Positions 19,236 through 28,492 of a stretch of DNA of 64,000 nt are shown here, piece after piece; the first letter of the stretch is position 1; each line of letters starts with the position of its first letter. Below the pieces are notes generated by a model. It had not been told where the DNA came from. It worked only from the letters and a program-made list of their open reading frames with translations, and made no database searches. Location: positions 3,348,001 through 3,412,000 of the forward strand of contig NZ_CP082249.1 in assembly GCF_019879105.1 (NCBI RefSeq). The letters are read 5' to 3'. Position numbers and translations under genes: made by a program. This DNA is from Natrinema sp. SYSU A 869 (lineage in GTDB: Archaea > Halobacteriota > Halobacteria > Halobacteriales > Natrialbaceae).

Positions 19236-20945
19236 TCAGTCGGCCCTCCGAGAGCCGTCGACGCGATTCCGATCGCTTCGGCCGCCGTCGAAGGCCGCGA
19301 AGTCGATGTCTCCGCTCGCGCTCGCGGGATCCCGATCCCGGTTCATCGTCGTCGCATGGAGCGCGTAGTTGAGCATCGCCTGCGAGAGCTGTTCGCCCCA
19401 CAGCGCGTGGCGTTCGCCCTTCCAGCGTTCCTGAAAGAGTTCGTCCAGCGCCTCGCGGACCGTCTCCTCGTCGTACGTCGGGTGAAGCTCGTTCGCCATG
19501 TTCTGACAGCAAAAGCCGCCCTGACAGTTCCCCATCGAGGCGCGTGTCCGGAGGCGAACCGCGTTCAGGTCCGAGCCAGATTGCGAGATCCCGTCCCGGA
19601 TCTCCGCGCGGGTCACGCCCTCGCACTGGCAGATGACCGGGTTCGGCTCGTCCGTCTCGAGCACCTCGCTCGCCCGGCTTCCCAGTCGTTGCTTGCTCCG
19701 GCGGGCCACCGGCGAACGAAGGCCGAAGTCGTCCATTCCCGCCTCGAGCGTTTCGATGTTCTCGCTACCGGGGAGAGGTTCGTCGGCGGTTGCACAGGCA
19801 GCGTTCACGCCCAGTTTCTCGCAGACGTGATCAGAGATCTCCTCGGCCATCGCCCGGTAGGTGGTGAACTTGCCGCCGACGATGCTGGACATCCCCGACA
19901 CGCCGTCTCGGTCGGCGTGATCGAGCAGGAAGAAGTCCCGCGTGATGTCCGTTGGGTCCTGTGTGCCGGTTCCCGGCGGTTCGTAGAGGGGACGGACGCC
20001 CCAGAATGAGCGGATCGTTCGGGCTTCCTCGAGGATCGGAACCAGTTCCGAGAGGGTATCGATCATCTGGTCGACCTCCCACCCCGCCTCGGGGTAGTCG
20101 TCCGGGTCGTCGACCTCCTCGTCGGTCGTCCCGAGGATGGCCGTCGTCTCGTGGGGCACGACGATATCCGCGTCGCCCTTCGGTCGGCAGCGGTTGATCA
20201 CGGTGTCGACCTGCCTGACGTTCATGATCGTCATCACGCCCTTGGAGGGTCGGACTTCGATCTCGAGGTCCGCCATCGCGCCGATCTGCCCGGCCCACGC
20301 GCCGGTCGCGTTGACCACGTAGTCGGCGGTGATCTCCTCGGTGGTGCCGGGCGCGGCGTGCGTGCGCTTACCGGGACCGGACTCATGGCGCACCTCGACC
20401 CCATAGATGTCGTCGCCGTCACGCAAGAGGTCGACCACCTCGGCGTGGGTCTCGACCCGCGCGCCGTGGTTCTCTGCGTCGATCGCGTTCGCGACGCAGA
20501 GCCGGAACGGGTCGACCGCGCCATCGGGGACCTCGATCGCTCGTTTGACATCATCCGCGAGGTACGGTTCGACCTCGCGGGCTTCCGTCCCGGAGAGTAC
20601 GCGGGCGGGAATCCCACACTCTCGACAGCCCTCGAGTTTCTCCCGAAAGTAGTCGTCCGAGTCTTCCGGCCGCTGGACGAACAGGCCGCCGGTCAACTCG
20701 ACGCAGTGACCGGCGATCTCCCGAAGGATCTCGTTTTCCTCGATACACTCCGTCGCGCTGGCCTGGTCGGAGACGGCGTACCGCCCACCGCTGTGTAAGA
20801 GACCGTGCATCCGACCGGTCGTTCCGTCCGTGAGGTTCCCCCGCTCGACGAGTGTGACCTCGAGGCCGCGCATCGCCAGGTCGCGGGCGATGCCACAGCC
20901 AGTCGAGCCACCGCCGAGAACGAGGACCTCGGTATCCCGTGCCAT
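19236..20945 (-). CDS. glpA: Anaerobic glycerol-3-phosphate dehydrogenase subunit A
   Basis: A 569-residue FAD-dependent subunit that oxidises glycerol-3-phosphate to dihydroxyacetone phosphate. Features: FAD-binding [19 protein letters not shown] at the N-terminus, the [17 protein letters not shown] motif of GlpA/Glp[14 protein letters not shown] near residue 335, and a C-terminal BFD-type 2Fe-2S domain with [11 protein letters not shown] and [11 protein letters not shown]. The frame is open far upstream; the ATG at 20945 ([12 protein letters not shown]) puts the FAD fold at the usual distance. Haloarchaea use glycerol released by Dunaliella, and this complex feeds it to the respiratory chain. 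It is divergent from glpK, suggesting joint control. Confidence 0.95.
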   Translation of the reverse strand: MARDTEVLVLGGGSTGCGIARDLAMRGLEVTLVERGNLTDGTTGRMHGLLHSGGRYAVSDQASATECIEENEILREIAGHCVELTGGLFVQRPEDSDDYFREKLEGCRECGIPARVLSGTEAREVEPYLADDVKRAIEVPDGAVDPFRLCVANAIDAENHGARVETHAEVVDLLRDGDDIYGVEVRHESGPGKRTHAAPGTTEEITADYVVNATGAWAGQIGAMADLEIEVRPSKGVMTIMNVRQVDTVINRCRPKGDADIVVPHETTAILGTTDEEVDDPDDYPEAGWEVDQMIDTLSELVPILEEARTIRSFWGVRPLYEPPGTGTQDPTDITRDFFLLDHADRDGVSGMSSIVGGKFTTYRAMAEEISDHVCEKLGVNAACATADEPLPGSENIETLEAGMDDFGLRSPVARRSKQRLGSRASEVLETDEPNPVICQCEGVTRAEIRDGISQSGSDLNAVRLRTRASMGNCQGGFCCQNMANELHPTYDEETVREALDELFQERWKGERHALWGEQLSQAMLNYALHATTMNRDRDPASASGDIDFAAFDGGRSDRNRVDGSRRAD

Positions 20946-21249
20946 TCTGTCAGTAGCCCCTACGGACACCTCCATCTTTATTTTATCGGCGATGCGACAA
21001 CGGCCATAACAATTGACTGGTTTCGAAGATTGTCCGTCTCGGTCAATCGGCCGAATGGCCGACGGCGCTGTATATGATGCCGAAATTCTGCCGAAAACCG
21101 CACTTCTAGCTGCCGATGGAGAGACCACTTCACAACCCTATATGAACTATGAATTATGATTTTGAAAACATTTATAATGATCGTCGGAATGTTTACCAGT
21201 AGCACGCTTCCACTAGTAAAACAGTCTGTGGGAGTGCGGGTGACTACCT
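20946..21249. promoter_or_regulatory. Divergent glpA / glpK promoter region
   Basis: An AT-richer gap between the two divergent glycerol transcripts. A TATA-like TTTATAA (21171-21177) lies 73 bases before the glpK ATG, with an A-rich stretch upstream that could act as BRE. Just before it are near-repeated TATGAAC, TATGAAT and TATGATT words, a possible operator. The minus-strand promoter for glpA is less clear. Confidence 0.5.
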
Positions 21250-22791
21250 ATGACAGATAATACCTATGTCGGTGCGGTAGACCAGGGGACGACCGGCACG
21301 CGCTTCATCGTGTTCGATCACGAGGGGCAAGTCGTCGCGAACGCCTACGAGAAACACGAACAGATCTATCCGGAACCCGGCTGGGTCGAGCACGATCCGA
21401 TGGAAATCTGGGACAACACCAAAGACGTCATTCGACAGGCGCTCGGACAGGCAGGGATCAGCCCCAACCAGCTCGAGGCCATCGGCGTGACCAACCAGCG
21501 CGAGACCACGCTCCTGTGGGATGCCGACTCCGGCCGCCCGGTTCACAACGCCATCGTCTGGCAGGACCGGCGGACGACCGACCGCGTCGAGCAACTCGAG
21601 GACGACGAACTGGTCGAGACGATTCGCGACAAGACCGGCCTCGAAGCCGATGCCTATTTCTCGGCGACGAAAGCCGAGTGGCTGCTCGACAACGCCGATC
21701 CGATCAAACTCGAGCGCTCCCGGCCCGAGGATATCCGCGACCGCGCGGAGAAAGGCGACGTCCTCTTTGGTACCATCGACACGTGGCTGATTTACAACCT
21801 CACCGGCGAGCACATCACCGAAGTCACGAACGCCTCGCGGACGATGCTGTACAACATCCACGACCTCGAATGGGACGACGACCTCCTCGCGGAGTTCGAC
21901 ATCCCCGAAGAAATGCTGCCCGAGGTCCGCCCGTCTAGCGACGACGCGACCTACGGATCGACCGATCCGGAGGGCTTCCTCGAGGCCGAGGTGCCGGTCG
22001 CGGGCGCGCTCGGTGATCAACAGGCGGCGCTGTTCGGTCAGACCTGTTTCGACGCCGGTGACGCGAAGAACACCTACGGCACCGGTTCGTTCTTCCTGAT
22101 GAACACCGGGAGCGAGGCCGTCGAATCCGATCACGGCCTCCTGACGACGATCGGCTTCCAGCGCTCGGGCGAGGACGTCCAATATGCGCTCGAGGGGTCG
22201 ATCTTCATCACCGGCGCGGCGATCGAGTGGCTCGAGGACATGTCGCTGATCGACAATCCCGCCCAGACGGCGGAACTCGCCCGCAGCGTCGACTCGACGG
22301 ACGGCGTCTACGTCGTCCCTGCGTTTACGGGACTGGGAGCACCCCACTGGGACCAGCGCGCACGCGGTACTATCGTCGGGATGACGCGGGGCACGCGGAA
22401 GGAACACGTCGTTCGGGCGACCCTCGAGTCGATCGCGTACCAGACCCGGGACGTGGCGGAGGCCATGGAGGCCGACTCGGGCATCGAGATGACGTCGTTG
22501 AAGGTCGACGGCGGCGCGGTCAAGAACAACTTCCTCTGTCAGCTCCAGTCGGACATCATCGGCTCGGGGATCGTTCGGCCCGTGGTCGACGAGACGACGG
22601 CGCTGGGCTCGGCGTACGCGGCCGGACTCGCCGTCGGTTACTGGAGCGATCCCGACGAGTTGCGGAGCAACTGGCAAGTCGACGCGGAGTTCGAACCGTC
22701 GATGAATCCCGAGACGGCCGACCGGCGGTACGACCGCTGGTCGGACGCCGTCGAACGATCTCGCGACTGGGCACGGGACGGAGAGGAGTGA
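21250..22791 (+). CDS. glpK: Glycerol kinase
   Basis: A 513-residue kinase that phosphorylates glycerol to sn-glycerol-3-phosphate with ATP. It carries the FGGY-family motifs: YVGAVDQGTTGTRFIVFDH at the N-terminus (phosphate 1), the GVTNQRETTLLWD and VWQDRRTTD segments, GALGDQQAALFGQ (adenosine), NTYGTGSFFLMNTG, and the C-terminal LKVDGGAVKNNFLCQLQSD signature. Length matches bacterial and haloarchaeal GlpK. It works with the divergent glpABC products to send glycerol to dihydroxyacetone phosphate. The membrane protein gene follows after only 3 bases. Confidence 0.98.
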   Translation: MTDNTYVGAVDQGTTGTRFIVFDHEGQVVANAYEKHEQIYPEPGWVEHDPMEIWDNTKDVIRQALGQAGISPNQLEAIGVTNQRETTLLWDADSGRPVHNAIVWQDRRTTDRVEQLEDDELVETIRDKTGLEADAYFSATKAEWLLDNADPIKLERSRPEDIRDRAEKGDVLFGTIDTWLIYNLTGEHITEVTNASRTMLYNIHDLEWDDDLLAEFDIPEEMLPEVRPSSDDATYGSTDPEGFLEAEVPVAGALGDQQAALFGQTCFDAGDAKNTYGTGSFFLMNTGSEAVESDHGLLTTIGFQRSGEDVQYALEGSIFITGAAIEWLEDMSLIDNPAQTAELARSVDSTDGVYVVPAFTGLGAPHWDQRARGTIVGMTRGTRKEHVVRATLESIAYQTRDVAEAMEADSGIEMTSLKVDGGAVKNNFLCQLQSDIIGSGIVRPVVDETTALGSAYAAGLAVGYWSDPDELRSNWQVDAEFEPSMNPETADRRYDRWSDAVERSRDWARDGEE

Positions 22792-22794
22792 GCC

Positions 22795-23868
22795 ATGATA
22801 CAGGTGCTACTGCAGGTTCCCGTCATCGGCATGGAGTTCGAAGCGTTCGCCGTCCTGCTCATCGCCGCGCTCGCCGGCGGTGCGTTCGGCGCGGCGCTCG
22901 GCGCGCTGCCCTCGTTCGTCTTCACGGGTTTCGTCGTCTTCCTCGGCGAGGGGATCGCTGTTCTCCAGCGAGAGGTCGGAGGGCTTGAGGCCGTCTCGTC
23001 GGGAGAACTCGCGACTGGCATAACCGACACGATCGGCTTCGGCGCGGTGACCGGTCCCCACATCGCCTTCGCCGGCGGCGTCGCCGCGACGGCGTACGCT
23101 GGGCGGAAGTACCCCGAGATGGAGCCCGACGACTGGGACTACCACTTCGGGAAGAACATCCTGTACGCGTTCGGGACCAAACCCGACATCCTCGCGGTCG
23201 GGGCGATCTTCGGCGCGCTCGGAATGCTCATCACCCGTGTGATGGCCGGGATCGGGTTTCCGACCGACAACATCGCGCTCTCGGTCGTCGCGACGGCGCT
23301 GCTGGCTCGAGTCGTGTTCGGCTACCCGCTCGTAGGCAGGATCAGTGGCTCGAACATTCTCGACATGTCGCCGTTCGAGCGTGAGGAGAAACGCATGGTG
23401 GCCGACGGCGGTACCGAGACCGATCGGTTGGCGACCGAGCCCTGGCTCCCCCACCAGTATGAGTGGTCCGGCGTCACTGCGATCGGAATCGTCGGCGGAA
23501 TCCTCGGCGGCTTCATCTGGCTCGAGACGGGGAGTATCTTCATGGGCTATGCCATCTCCGCGATGAGCCTGCTGTTTCTCAACCTCGGCGTCGAGAAGAT
23601 TCCGGTCACTCACCACATTACGCTCCTGGGCGCTGTGGGCGCAGTGATCGCGATGCCAGCCATCGGCAGCGAGCCGGCTGCCTTGCTCGTCGCCGGTGCG
23701 TTCGGTGCGATCAGCGGCCTCATCGGCGAGGTAAGTCAGCGCGTATTCTACTCGCACTCTGGGACGCACGTCGACCCGCCGGCAATGGCCATCGCGGCGT
23801 TCATGTTGATTCTGGGCGTCCTCTATCTGGCCGGTCTGTTGCCCAACGCGGGCTACCTCGGTCTCTGA
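22795..23868 (+). CDS. Multi-pass membrane protein co-transcribed with glpK (candidate glycerol uptake protein)
   Basis: A 357-residue protein with about 8-9 hydrophobic helices, many Gly/Ala-rich (for example VLLIAALAGGAFGAALGALPSF). A middle loop (SPFEREEKRMVADGG) is polar, and a conserved-looking ITDTIGFGAVTGPHIAFAGG lies near residue 80. It is not a GlpF aquaporin: no NPA boxes are seen. Haloarchaeal glpK genes are usually followed by a gene of this kind, often named glpX, proposed to help glycerol entry; I infer the same here from position. No ptsH-like gene follows. The gene starts 3 bases after glpK, so it is in the same operon. Confidence 0.65.
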   Translation: MIQVLLQVPVIGMEFEAFAVLLIAALAGGAFGAALGALPSFVFTGFVVFLGEGIAVLQREVGGLEAVSSGELATGITDTIGFGAVTGPHIAFAGGVAATAYAGRKYPEMEPDDWDYHFGKNILYAFGTKPDILAVGAIFGALGMLITRVMAGIGFPTDNIALSVVATALLARVVFGYPLVGRISGSNILDMSPFEREEKRMVADGGTETDRLATEPWLPHQYEWSGVTAIGIVGGILGGFIWLETGSIFMGYAISAMSLLFLNLGVEKIPVTHHITLLGAVGAVIAMPAIGSEPAALLVAGAFGAISGLIGEVSQRVFYSHSGTHVDPPAMAIAAFMLILGVLYLAGLLPNAGYLGL

Positions 23869-24068
23869 ACGAGCGCATCGATTCCGCGATTTCGCCCTCT
23901 CTCAGACGGCCACTATTGCGGTATTTTACACTACGAGACAATCTCAATACTCGAGTAATCGTATATAATTTGAACTCCGAATGCCTCTTTCCAGCGGTCT
24001 TGAGTACTGAATCGATAATAAACGTACGGTGGCAATTCACCTCGTGTAACTGATGAGACGATTTATTC

Positions 24069-24299
24069 GGCACTGTCTAGTTACTCGATTCCGACGTAGA
24101 GGAGCGTTTCAGAGCCTGTTACATCGTTACCGGTGAGATCTGAAATCGTCACTGATTATGGGAAGTTTGCTGAAGCAGCCGAACTATCGCTGCTCGTAGA
24201 ACAGAGTCCCCTATATCAGATCCAAGATGGTAATTTTACAATTGATATCGTCACTTCATTACCTCCCTGTATTGCGGTTTCTCTTATCTAGACAGTGCC
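24069..24299. mobile_element. MITE-like element, 231 bp, IS6-type ends, 8-bp target duplication
   Basis: Perfect 12-bp terminal inverted repeats (GGCACTGTCTAG and CTAGACAGTGCC) are bounded by perfect 8-bp direct repeats ATTTATTC at 24061-24068 and 24300-24307. A GGCACTGT-type end with 8-bp duplication fits IS6-family transposition (family knowledge). The interior holds no transposase; one short frame of about 50 codons shows no similarity I recognise. It fills most of the gap between the glpK-linked membrane gene and the cyclase gene. Confidence 0.9.
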
Positions 24300-24341
24300 A
24301 TTTATTCCCAAGTTTCAAGTCTAGTGGTAGCACGTGACACG

Positions 24342-25589
24342 ATGACTGGACACGATCACGAGACTGGTCCGAGCGGTGACTCGAGCGTCGATCGACGTAA
24401 CTTCATGCGAGGCTGCGGTGCGGTCGCGGCGATGGCAGCGGCCGGACTGAGCGTCGACTCCGTTGCGGCGACGGACGCCGATCTCCGGGCGGTGCTCGCG
24501 GACCTGCCGGACAACTGGGAGCGGTGGGGAGAGGACGACGAACTCGGCGCGCTCAATCTCTTGGGGAGCGAACAGGCGTACAGGGGGATGGAGGCGGCGA
24601 TGCGGCGCGGCCCGAAGGGGATCGAGCGGTTCACGCTCCAGTTGCCAATGACCGGCGACACGATCAACGTTCTCACCGGTGACGCCGACGCGCCGACGAC
24701 GGATACCGGCGATCCGCTGTTCCCGGGTCGGACCCCTGGGCGTCGCGACAACACGCAGGACGCGAAATCCTACGCAGAGGGCGATGTCACGCCCAATCCG
24801 GGCGGTATCAAGTACTCCGACGACCGGTTCGTCACGGAGCTGTTCCTTCACGGCGCGACCCACATGGACGCGCTGGGCCACGCCTGGTACGGCGACGAGG
24901 TCTACAACGGCCACGACGAGACCGTCACGGCCCAGACGAAGGAGTTCGATCGCGCGGTTCCCGGCTGCGTGGACGGCGAACCCGGCGAAGTGAGCGAGAC
25001 GCGGGGCCACTCAGCCGCCGATATCTCCCCGCTGGCCGAGGCCGGCGTCGCGGGTCGGGGCGTCCTCCTCGACGTCGGTCGCATGCGGGGCAACGACCGC
25101 GGCTGGCTCGAGCTCGGCGCGGAAGTGACGCTCGAGGATCTCCGGGCAACGGCCGATGCCCAGGGAGTCGACCTCCGGAAGCGGGACATCATCCTGTTCC
25201 GGACCGGCGCGATCGAGCGCGTGACCGACTCCGAGGCGGAGTGGGACCCGTTGAACGAGCCCGGACTGGCCTTCAGCGAGGACCTCGTCCGCTGGGTGCA
25301 CGACATGGAGATCCCGCTAATCGGCGCGGACAACGTCGCCGTTGAGAAGGTCACCCAGACCATCGACGGCGACCAGTACGTCATCCCGCTGCACGGCGCG
25401 CTCCTTCGCGATCTGGGCGTCTCGCTCAATGAGGTCATGCGCCTCGAAGACCTCGCAGCGCAGTGTGCCGACGACGGAATCTACGACTTCCTCTTCGCGT
25501 CGGCACCGCTACACGTCGAACGGGCCACGGGCGGTCCGGTCAATCCCGTCGCGCTCAAAGCAACCAAGCCCGAGAAGAAGCGGGACTGA
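24342..25589 (+). CDS. Cyclase-family (kynurenine-formamidase-like) hydrolase with Tat signal
   Basis: A 415-residue protein. The N-terminus has a twin-arginine signal: VDRRNFMRGCGAVAAMAAAG, with RR then a hydrophobic stretch, so it is probably exported folded, as most haloarchaeal secreted proteins are. The body fits the cyclase/formamidase family: TELFLHGATHMDALGHAW (near residue 175) gives the metal-binding His/Asp pattern HxxTHxDxxxH, with GRGVLLDVGRMRG and DIILFRTGAIE further on. Family members hydrolyse amides or lactones with Zn or Mn. The substrate is unknown. The ATG at 24342 fits the signal peptide better than the one six codons earlier. It stands alone after the MITE. Confidence 0.8.
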   Translation: MTGHDHETGPSGDSSVDRRNFMRGCGAVAAMAAAGLSVDSVAATDADLRAVLADLPDNWERWGEDDELGALNLLGSEQAYRGMEAAMRRGPKGIERFTLQLPMTGDTINVLTGDADAPTTDTGDPLFPGRTPGRRDNTQDAKSYAEGDVTPNPGGIKYSDDRFVTELFLHGATHMDALGHAWYGDEVYNGHDETVTAQTKEFDRAVPGCVDGEPGEVSETRGHSAADISPLAEAGVAGRGVLLDVGRMRGNDRGWLELGAEVTLEDLRATADAQGVDLRKRDIILFRTGAIERVTDSEAEWDPLNEPGLAFSEDLVRWVHDMEIPLIGADNVAVEKVTQTIDGDQYVIPLHGALLRDLGVSLNEVMRLEDLAAQCADDGIYDFLFASAPLHVERATGGPVNPVALKATKPEKKRD

Positions 25590-25683
25590 TCGACGGGGTG
25601 ACCTCTCGTCGCTGTCGCGAGTCCAGCAGGACGCCGATTCACTGACCCGACCGTTTTAGGTGCCGGACTCCTCATCTGCCGGT

Positions 25684-26370
25684 ATGACAGCCGATCCGCC
25701 GCTCGTCCTCGATATCGACGGCACGCTGACCCGCCCCGAAGGCTGGGGGATCGATCCCCGCGTCTTCGACCCGCTCCGCGAGTGGGACGCGCCCGTCGTG
25801 ATCGCGACCGGGAAGGCCTTCCCCTACCCCGTCGCCCTCTGTCACTTCATCGGCATCCCCGAACTCGTCGTCGCCGAGAACGGCGGCGTTGTTTACACCG
25901 GCGACGATGTCTTCTTTACTGCCGACCGGGAGGCCGCCCGGGCCGTCACCGAGGAGTACCGGGCCGCCGGCTACGACCTTGGCTGGGGCGCAGAAGACAC
26001 CGTCAACCGCTGGCGGGAGACCGAGATCGCCGTCAACCTCGAGCAACCGATCGAACCCCTTCGCGAGATCGCCGCGAAACACGGGCTCGAGGTGATCGAC
26101 ACTGGCTACGCCTACCACGTCAAGGACACCGATCCGAACAAGGGTGAGGGGATCACGACGATCGCCGACCACGTGGGTATCGACCTCGCGGACTGCGTGG
26201 CCGTCGGCGACTCGATCAACGACGTCTCGACCTTCGAGACCGTCGGTCGCGGGTTCGCCGTCGAAAACGCCGACGAGGCGGCGAAAGCGGCCGCCGACGA
26301 GGTGCTCGACGATGTGCACGCCGACGGGACGCTCGCCCTCCTCGAGCGAGTCCGAGGCGGCGGAACGTAA
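25684..26370 (+). CDS. Phosphoglycolate phosphatase, archaeal HAD type
   Basis: A 228-residue HAD-superfamily phosphatase of the archaeal PGP (Thermoplasma TA0175-like) type. Motif I is LVLDIDGTLTRPEGW (nucleophile Asp and acid Asp), motif II VVIATGKAF, and motif III/IV GEGITTIADHVGID followed by VAVGDSINDVSTFE, which binds Mg. The C2 cap sits between motifs II and III. It cleaves 2-phosphoglycolate, a by-product of oxidative damage or Rubisco. The ATG at 25684 places motif I at residue 8. Strength of the name: fold certain, substrate inferred from the family. Confidence 0.85.
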   Translation: MTADPPLVLDIDGTLTRPEGWGIDPRVFDPLREWDAPVVIATGKAFPYPVALCHFIGIPELVVAENGGVVYTGDDVFFTADREAARAVTEEYRAAGYDLGWGAEDTVNRWRETEIAVNLEQPIEPLREIAAKHGLEVIDTGYAYHVKDTDPNKGEGITTIADHVGIDLADCVAVGDSINDVSTFETVGRGFAVENADEAAKAAADEVLDDVHADGTLALLERVRGGGT

Positions 26371-26388
26371 CGGGACGACGACTCGTCG

Positions 26389-27402
26389 CTAGTCCTCGTC
26401 CGCGAGCACATCGTCGAGCCACTGCTCAGGGACGAGCCGGACCTGACTATCTGCCTGCAGCGAATCGGTCGTGAGAAACGTGATGTCGTTGCCTGAGGCG
26501 ACGGCCATCCCGCCGCCCGCGACCGTGTCCCAGTGGTTCAACACGGCGTCGGGAATCGTCAGGCTCCGGTCGCCGTCGATCTCGGTGCTCGCAACGTACC
26601 GGATCCCGTCTCCGTCCTGAATCGGATCGAACTGCTGTGAGACGAAGACGGCGTCGTCGTCGCGAATCCCCCAGAATACTTCGGAGCGAAGCGACAGGAT
26701 GTTCCGGTTGAACGCGCGCTGGGGAACCGGGATCTCGCTGCTGTGTTCGTCGAACGCTGCCGCACCCAGTCGCTCGTACGATTCTGGCTCGGCCGCCGAA
26801 GGCTCGCGTTCTGCCGCCTCAGACTCAGTCTCGGAACCGGCGGACTCGGCGGCCGCATCAGCGAGTCGTTCCTCGTCGGGGCCGCTCCCCGCGACGTCGG
26901 TCTGGTCGATCCCTGCTGCGTCAACATCGCTCTCGGGTTCGGGACTCGAGTCCACGTCCTCGGTGTCAACCGCGCCCTCGATGTCGATAGCGGTACCAGC
27001 GATTTCTCGGGCCTCGTCGCTGCTGGCGTGCTGGCTCCCGCCGGCGTCTCGCCGCTCGAGATCGTCGATGTCGGGGCCGGTGCTGACGACGTCGGTCTGG
27101 TCGATACCGGTTCGACCGTCAGCGCGTTCGCCCGCCGATCGGCGCTGGGCGAGGGCGATCGCGACGAGCACGCCGCCCAGAGCGAGTCGGCCGAAGCCGC
27201 GCTCGGAATTGCCCCGACGGACCGATCGGACGCCCGCGAGGAGACTTACGCCGCCACCGACGCCCACCGGGATACCCGATCCGACACCACCGCGGGCGTA
27301 CTCCAGCGTCCGCGAGGCGTACTCACGGCCGATTCTCGAGCTGTTCTGCACGGTCCTGACGCCGGCATCGTCGCCGGTTTCGGAGGTCTCTGTCTGGGTC
27401 AT
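26389..27402 (-). CDS. Haloarchaeal hypothetical protein with N-terminal membrane segment
   Basis: A 337-residue protein of unknown function. A Gly/Val-rich hydrophobic stretch (about residues 38-85, broken by a few Arg) suggests one or two membrane helices near the N-terminus. A long acidic, Ala/Glu-rich linker follows, with a repeated motif GIDQTDVVSTGPD near residue 98 and GIDQTDVAGSGPD near residue 164. The last 120 residues (from QRAFNRNILSLRSEVFWG) look folded, with alternating strands, and may be a sensor or binding domain. It converges with the phosphatase gene. No catalytic motif is seen. Confidence 0.6.
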   Translation of the reverse strand: MTQTETSETGDDAGVRTVQNSSRIGREYASRTLEYARGGVGSGIPVGVGGGVSLLAGVRSVRRGNSERGFGRLALGGVLVAIALAQRRSAGERADGRTGIDQTDVVSTGPDIDDLERRDAGGSQHASSDEAREIAGTAIDIEGAVDTEDVDSSPEPESDVDAAGIDQTDVAGSGPDEERLADAAAESAGSETESEAAEREPSAAEPESYERLGAAAFDEHSSEIPVPQRAFNRNILSLRSEVFWGIRDDDAVFVSQQFDPIQDGDGIRYVASTEIDGDRSLTIPDAVLNHWDTVAGGGMAVASGNDITFLTTDSLQADSQVRLVPEQWLDDVLADED

Positions 27403-27490
27403 CTGTCTGAATCAGGGACGCCGATTGAGTCTACACGGGAACGCATCACCGCCTCGCGATAGCTGAGTAAGTCCGTGTCTGTGCTGTATG

Positions 27491-27853
27491 TTAGCTCTCG
27501 GCGCTCGAGTCGCTCTCGCCCGCGCTGTCGGCGAACTCGTTGGTTTCCTCTTCGGCCGACGACTGGACGTCGTTCATGTCGAAGGTGGAGCCGACTACCT
27601 CCTCGTTGATCGCCCGATCGAGGGTCCCCTTCTCGGTCACCGCGCCCAGTCCCTTCTCCTCGACCGCGGACTGAATCTCGCCGGCGTCGATCGCCGAGTC
27701 GACGTTCCCGTCGCTCGTCGACGACTTCAGCGCTCGCCGGACGATCAGGTATCCGACCAGCGCCGCGCCGCCCGATGCAACCGCACCCGGCACGCCGTAG
27801 CGTTTGTAGCCGAACGTGACTGCTTTCTTGCCGATCGTGTAGGCTCCAATCAT
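27491..27853 (-). CDS. Small hypothetical protein with one membrane helix
   Basis: A 120-residue protein starting MIGAYTIGKKAVTFGYKRYG. Residues 24-42 (GAVASGGAALVGYLIVRRA) form a single membrane helix, followed by an acidic soluble tail rich in Asp, Glu and Ser. I do not recognise a family. It lies upstream of the 337-residue membrane-anchored protein on the same strand, with a gap of about 90 bases, so the two may be expressed together. The frame is open upstream, but that extension is basic and unlike a haloarchaeal protein, so the ATG at 27853 is preferred. Confidence 0.6.
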   Translation of the reverse strand: MIGAYTIGKKAVTFGYKRYGVPGAVASGGAALVGYLIVRRALKSSTSDGNVDSAIDAGEIQSAVEEKGLGAVTEKGTLDRAINEEVVGSTFDMNDVQSSAEEETNEFADSAGESDSSAES

Positions 27854-28104
27854 GCATGAGTGTTGGACCGGAACGGGGAAGAACGCGAGGCTTTCGTACG
27901 GAAGCGGGCGATCGGTGACGGCGAACCGGATCGAGGCCGATGCTCGGTTCGGTTCCGTCAGCGTCGCTCTCGTCACCAGTGTGCGTCTCAGAACGCGTTT
28001 GCCGTCGTTTCCGTCTACTGCCGGTCGTAACTGGGTGGGCGATCTGCCGCGAACGGTCCGCCGAATCGCTACACTGACTTACGGCCGGCAGTATATCTCG
28101 AGAT

Positions 28105-28440
28105 ATGGTTTCGCTGCAGGTGATCGCCGTCACCGTCATCGGGTTCGCGATTGTCCTCGGCTGTGCCGCCGCCGTCTACCGGGACGCGACCCGGCTCGAG
28201 GTCTCGAGACCGGCACTGTGGGCGGGGCTCGTGGTCGTCACCTGCGGCGGCGGGCTGGCCACGTATCTGGCCCCCCCGGACGTGCCGATTCCCGGGTTGC
28301 TCGTGATAGTGATCGCGGGCCCGGCGCTCTACCTCTTCGAGCGCGACGACGTGAGACACGGCGACGAGCCCGCCGATCCGCACGCGCTGCCGGACGGGCC
28401 CGGCGGCGACTCCGCGAGCGAGCGCCGAAACGAGGAGTAG
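28105..28440 (+). CDS. Small membrane protein, 111 aa
   Basis: Three hydrophobic helices (LQVIAVTVIGFAIVLGCAAAV; LWAGLVVVTCGGGLATYLA; GLLVIVIAGPALYLFER) are followed by a charged tail of about 30 residues ending ERRNEE. The family is unknown to me; small proteins of this form are frequent in haloarchaea. It is 52 bases upstream of the TYW1 gene on the same strand and could be co-transcribed with it, although no functional tie to tRNA modification is evident. Confidence 0.65.
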   Translation: MVSLQVIAVTVIGFAIVLGCAAAVYRDATRLEVSRPALWAGLVVVTCGGGLATYLAPPDVPIPGLLVIVIAGPALYLFERDDVRHGDEPADPHALPDGPGGDSASERRNEE

Positions 28441-28492
28441 TCGGCCCAGACACCACACACCTTTTGCCCGCGCCCGCCCAACGACAGGCAAC

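Noticed and set aside
20946-21128. Longer glpA N-terminus
   Set aside because: The FAD fold begins at residue 5 from the ATG at 20945; the extra 61 residues overlap the promoter region and lack similarity.
21244-22677. Long minus-strand open frame (477 codons) opposite glpK
   Set aside because: It is the antisense shadow of a clear glycerol kinase; the translation is arginine- and valine-rich with no family motifs, common in GC-rich genomes.
22807-23769. Minus-strand frame of 320 codons opposite the glpK-linked membrane gene
   Set aside because: Hydrophilic shadow of a membrane protein; the plus strand has strong hydrophobic periodicity and operon spacing.
24121-24292. Short open frame inside the 231-bp MITE-like element
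   Set aside because: About 50 codons, no similarity to an IS6 transposase or another family that I can recognise.
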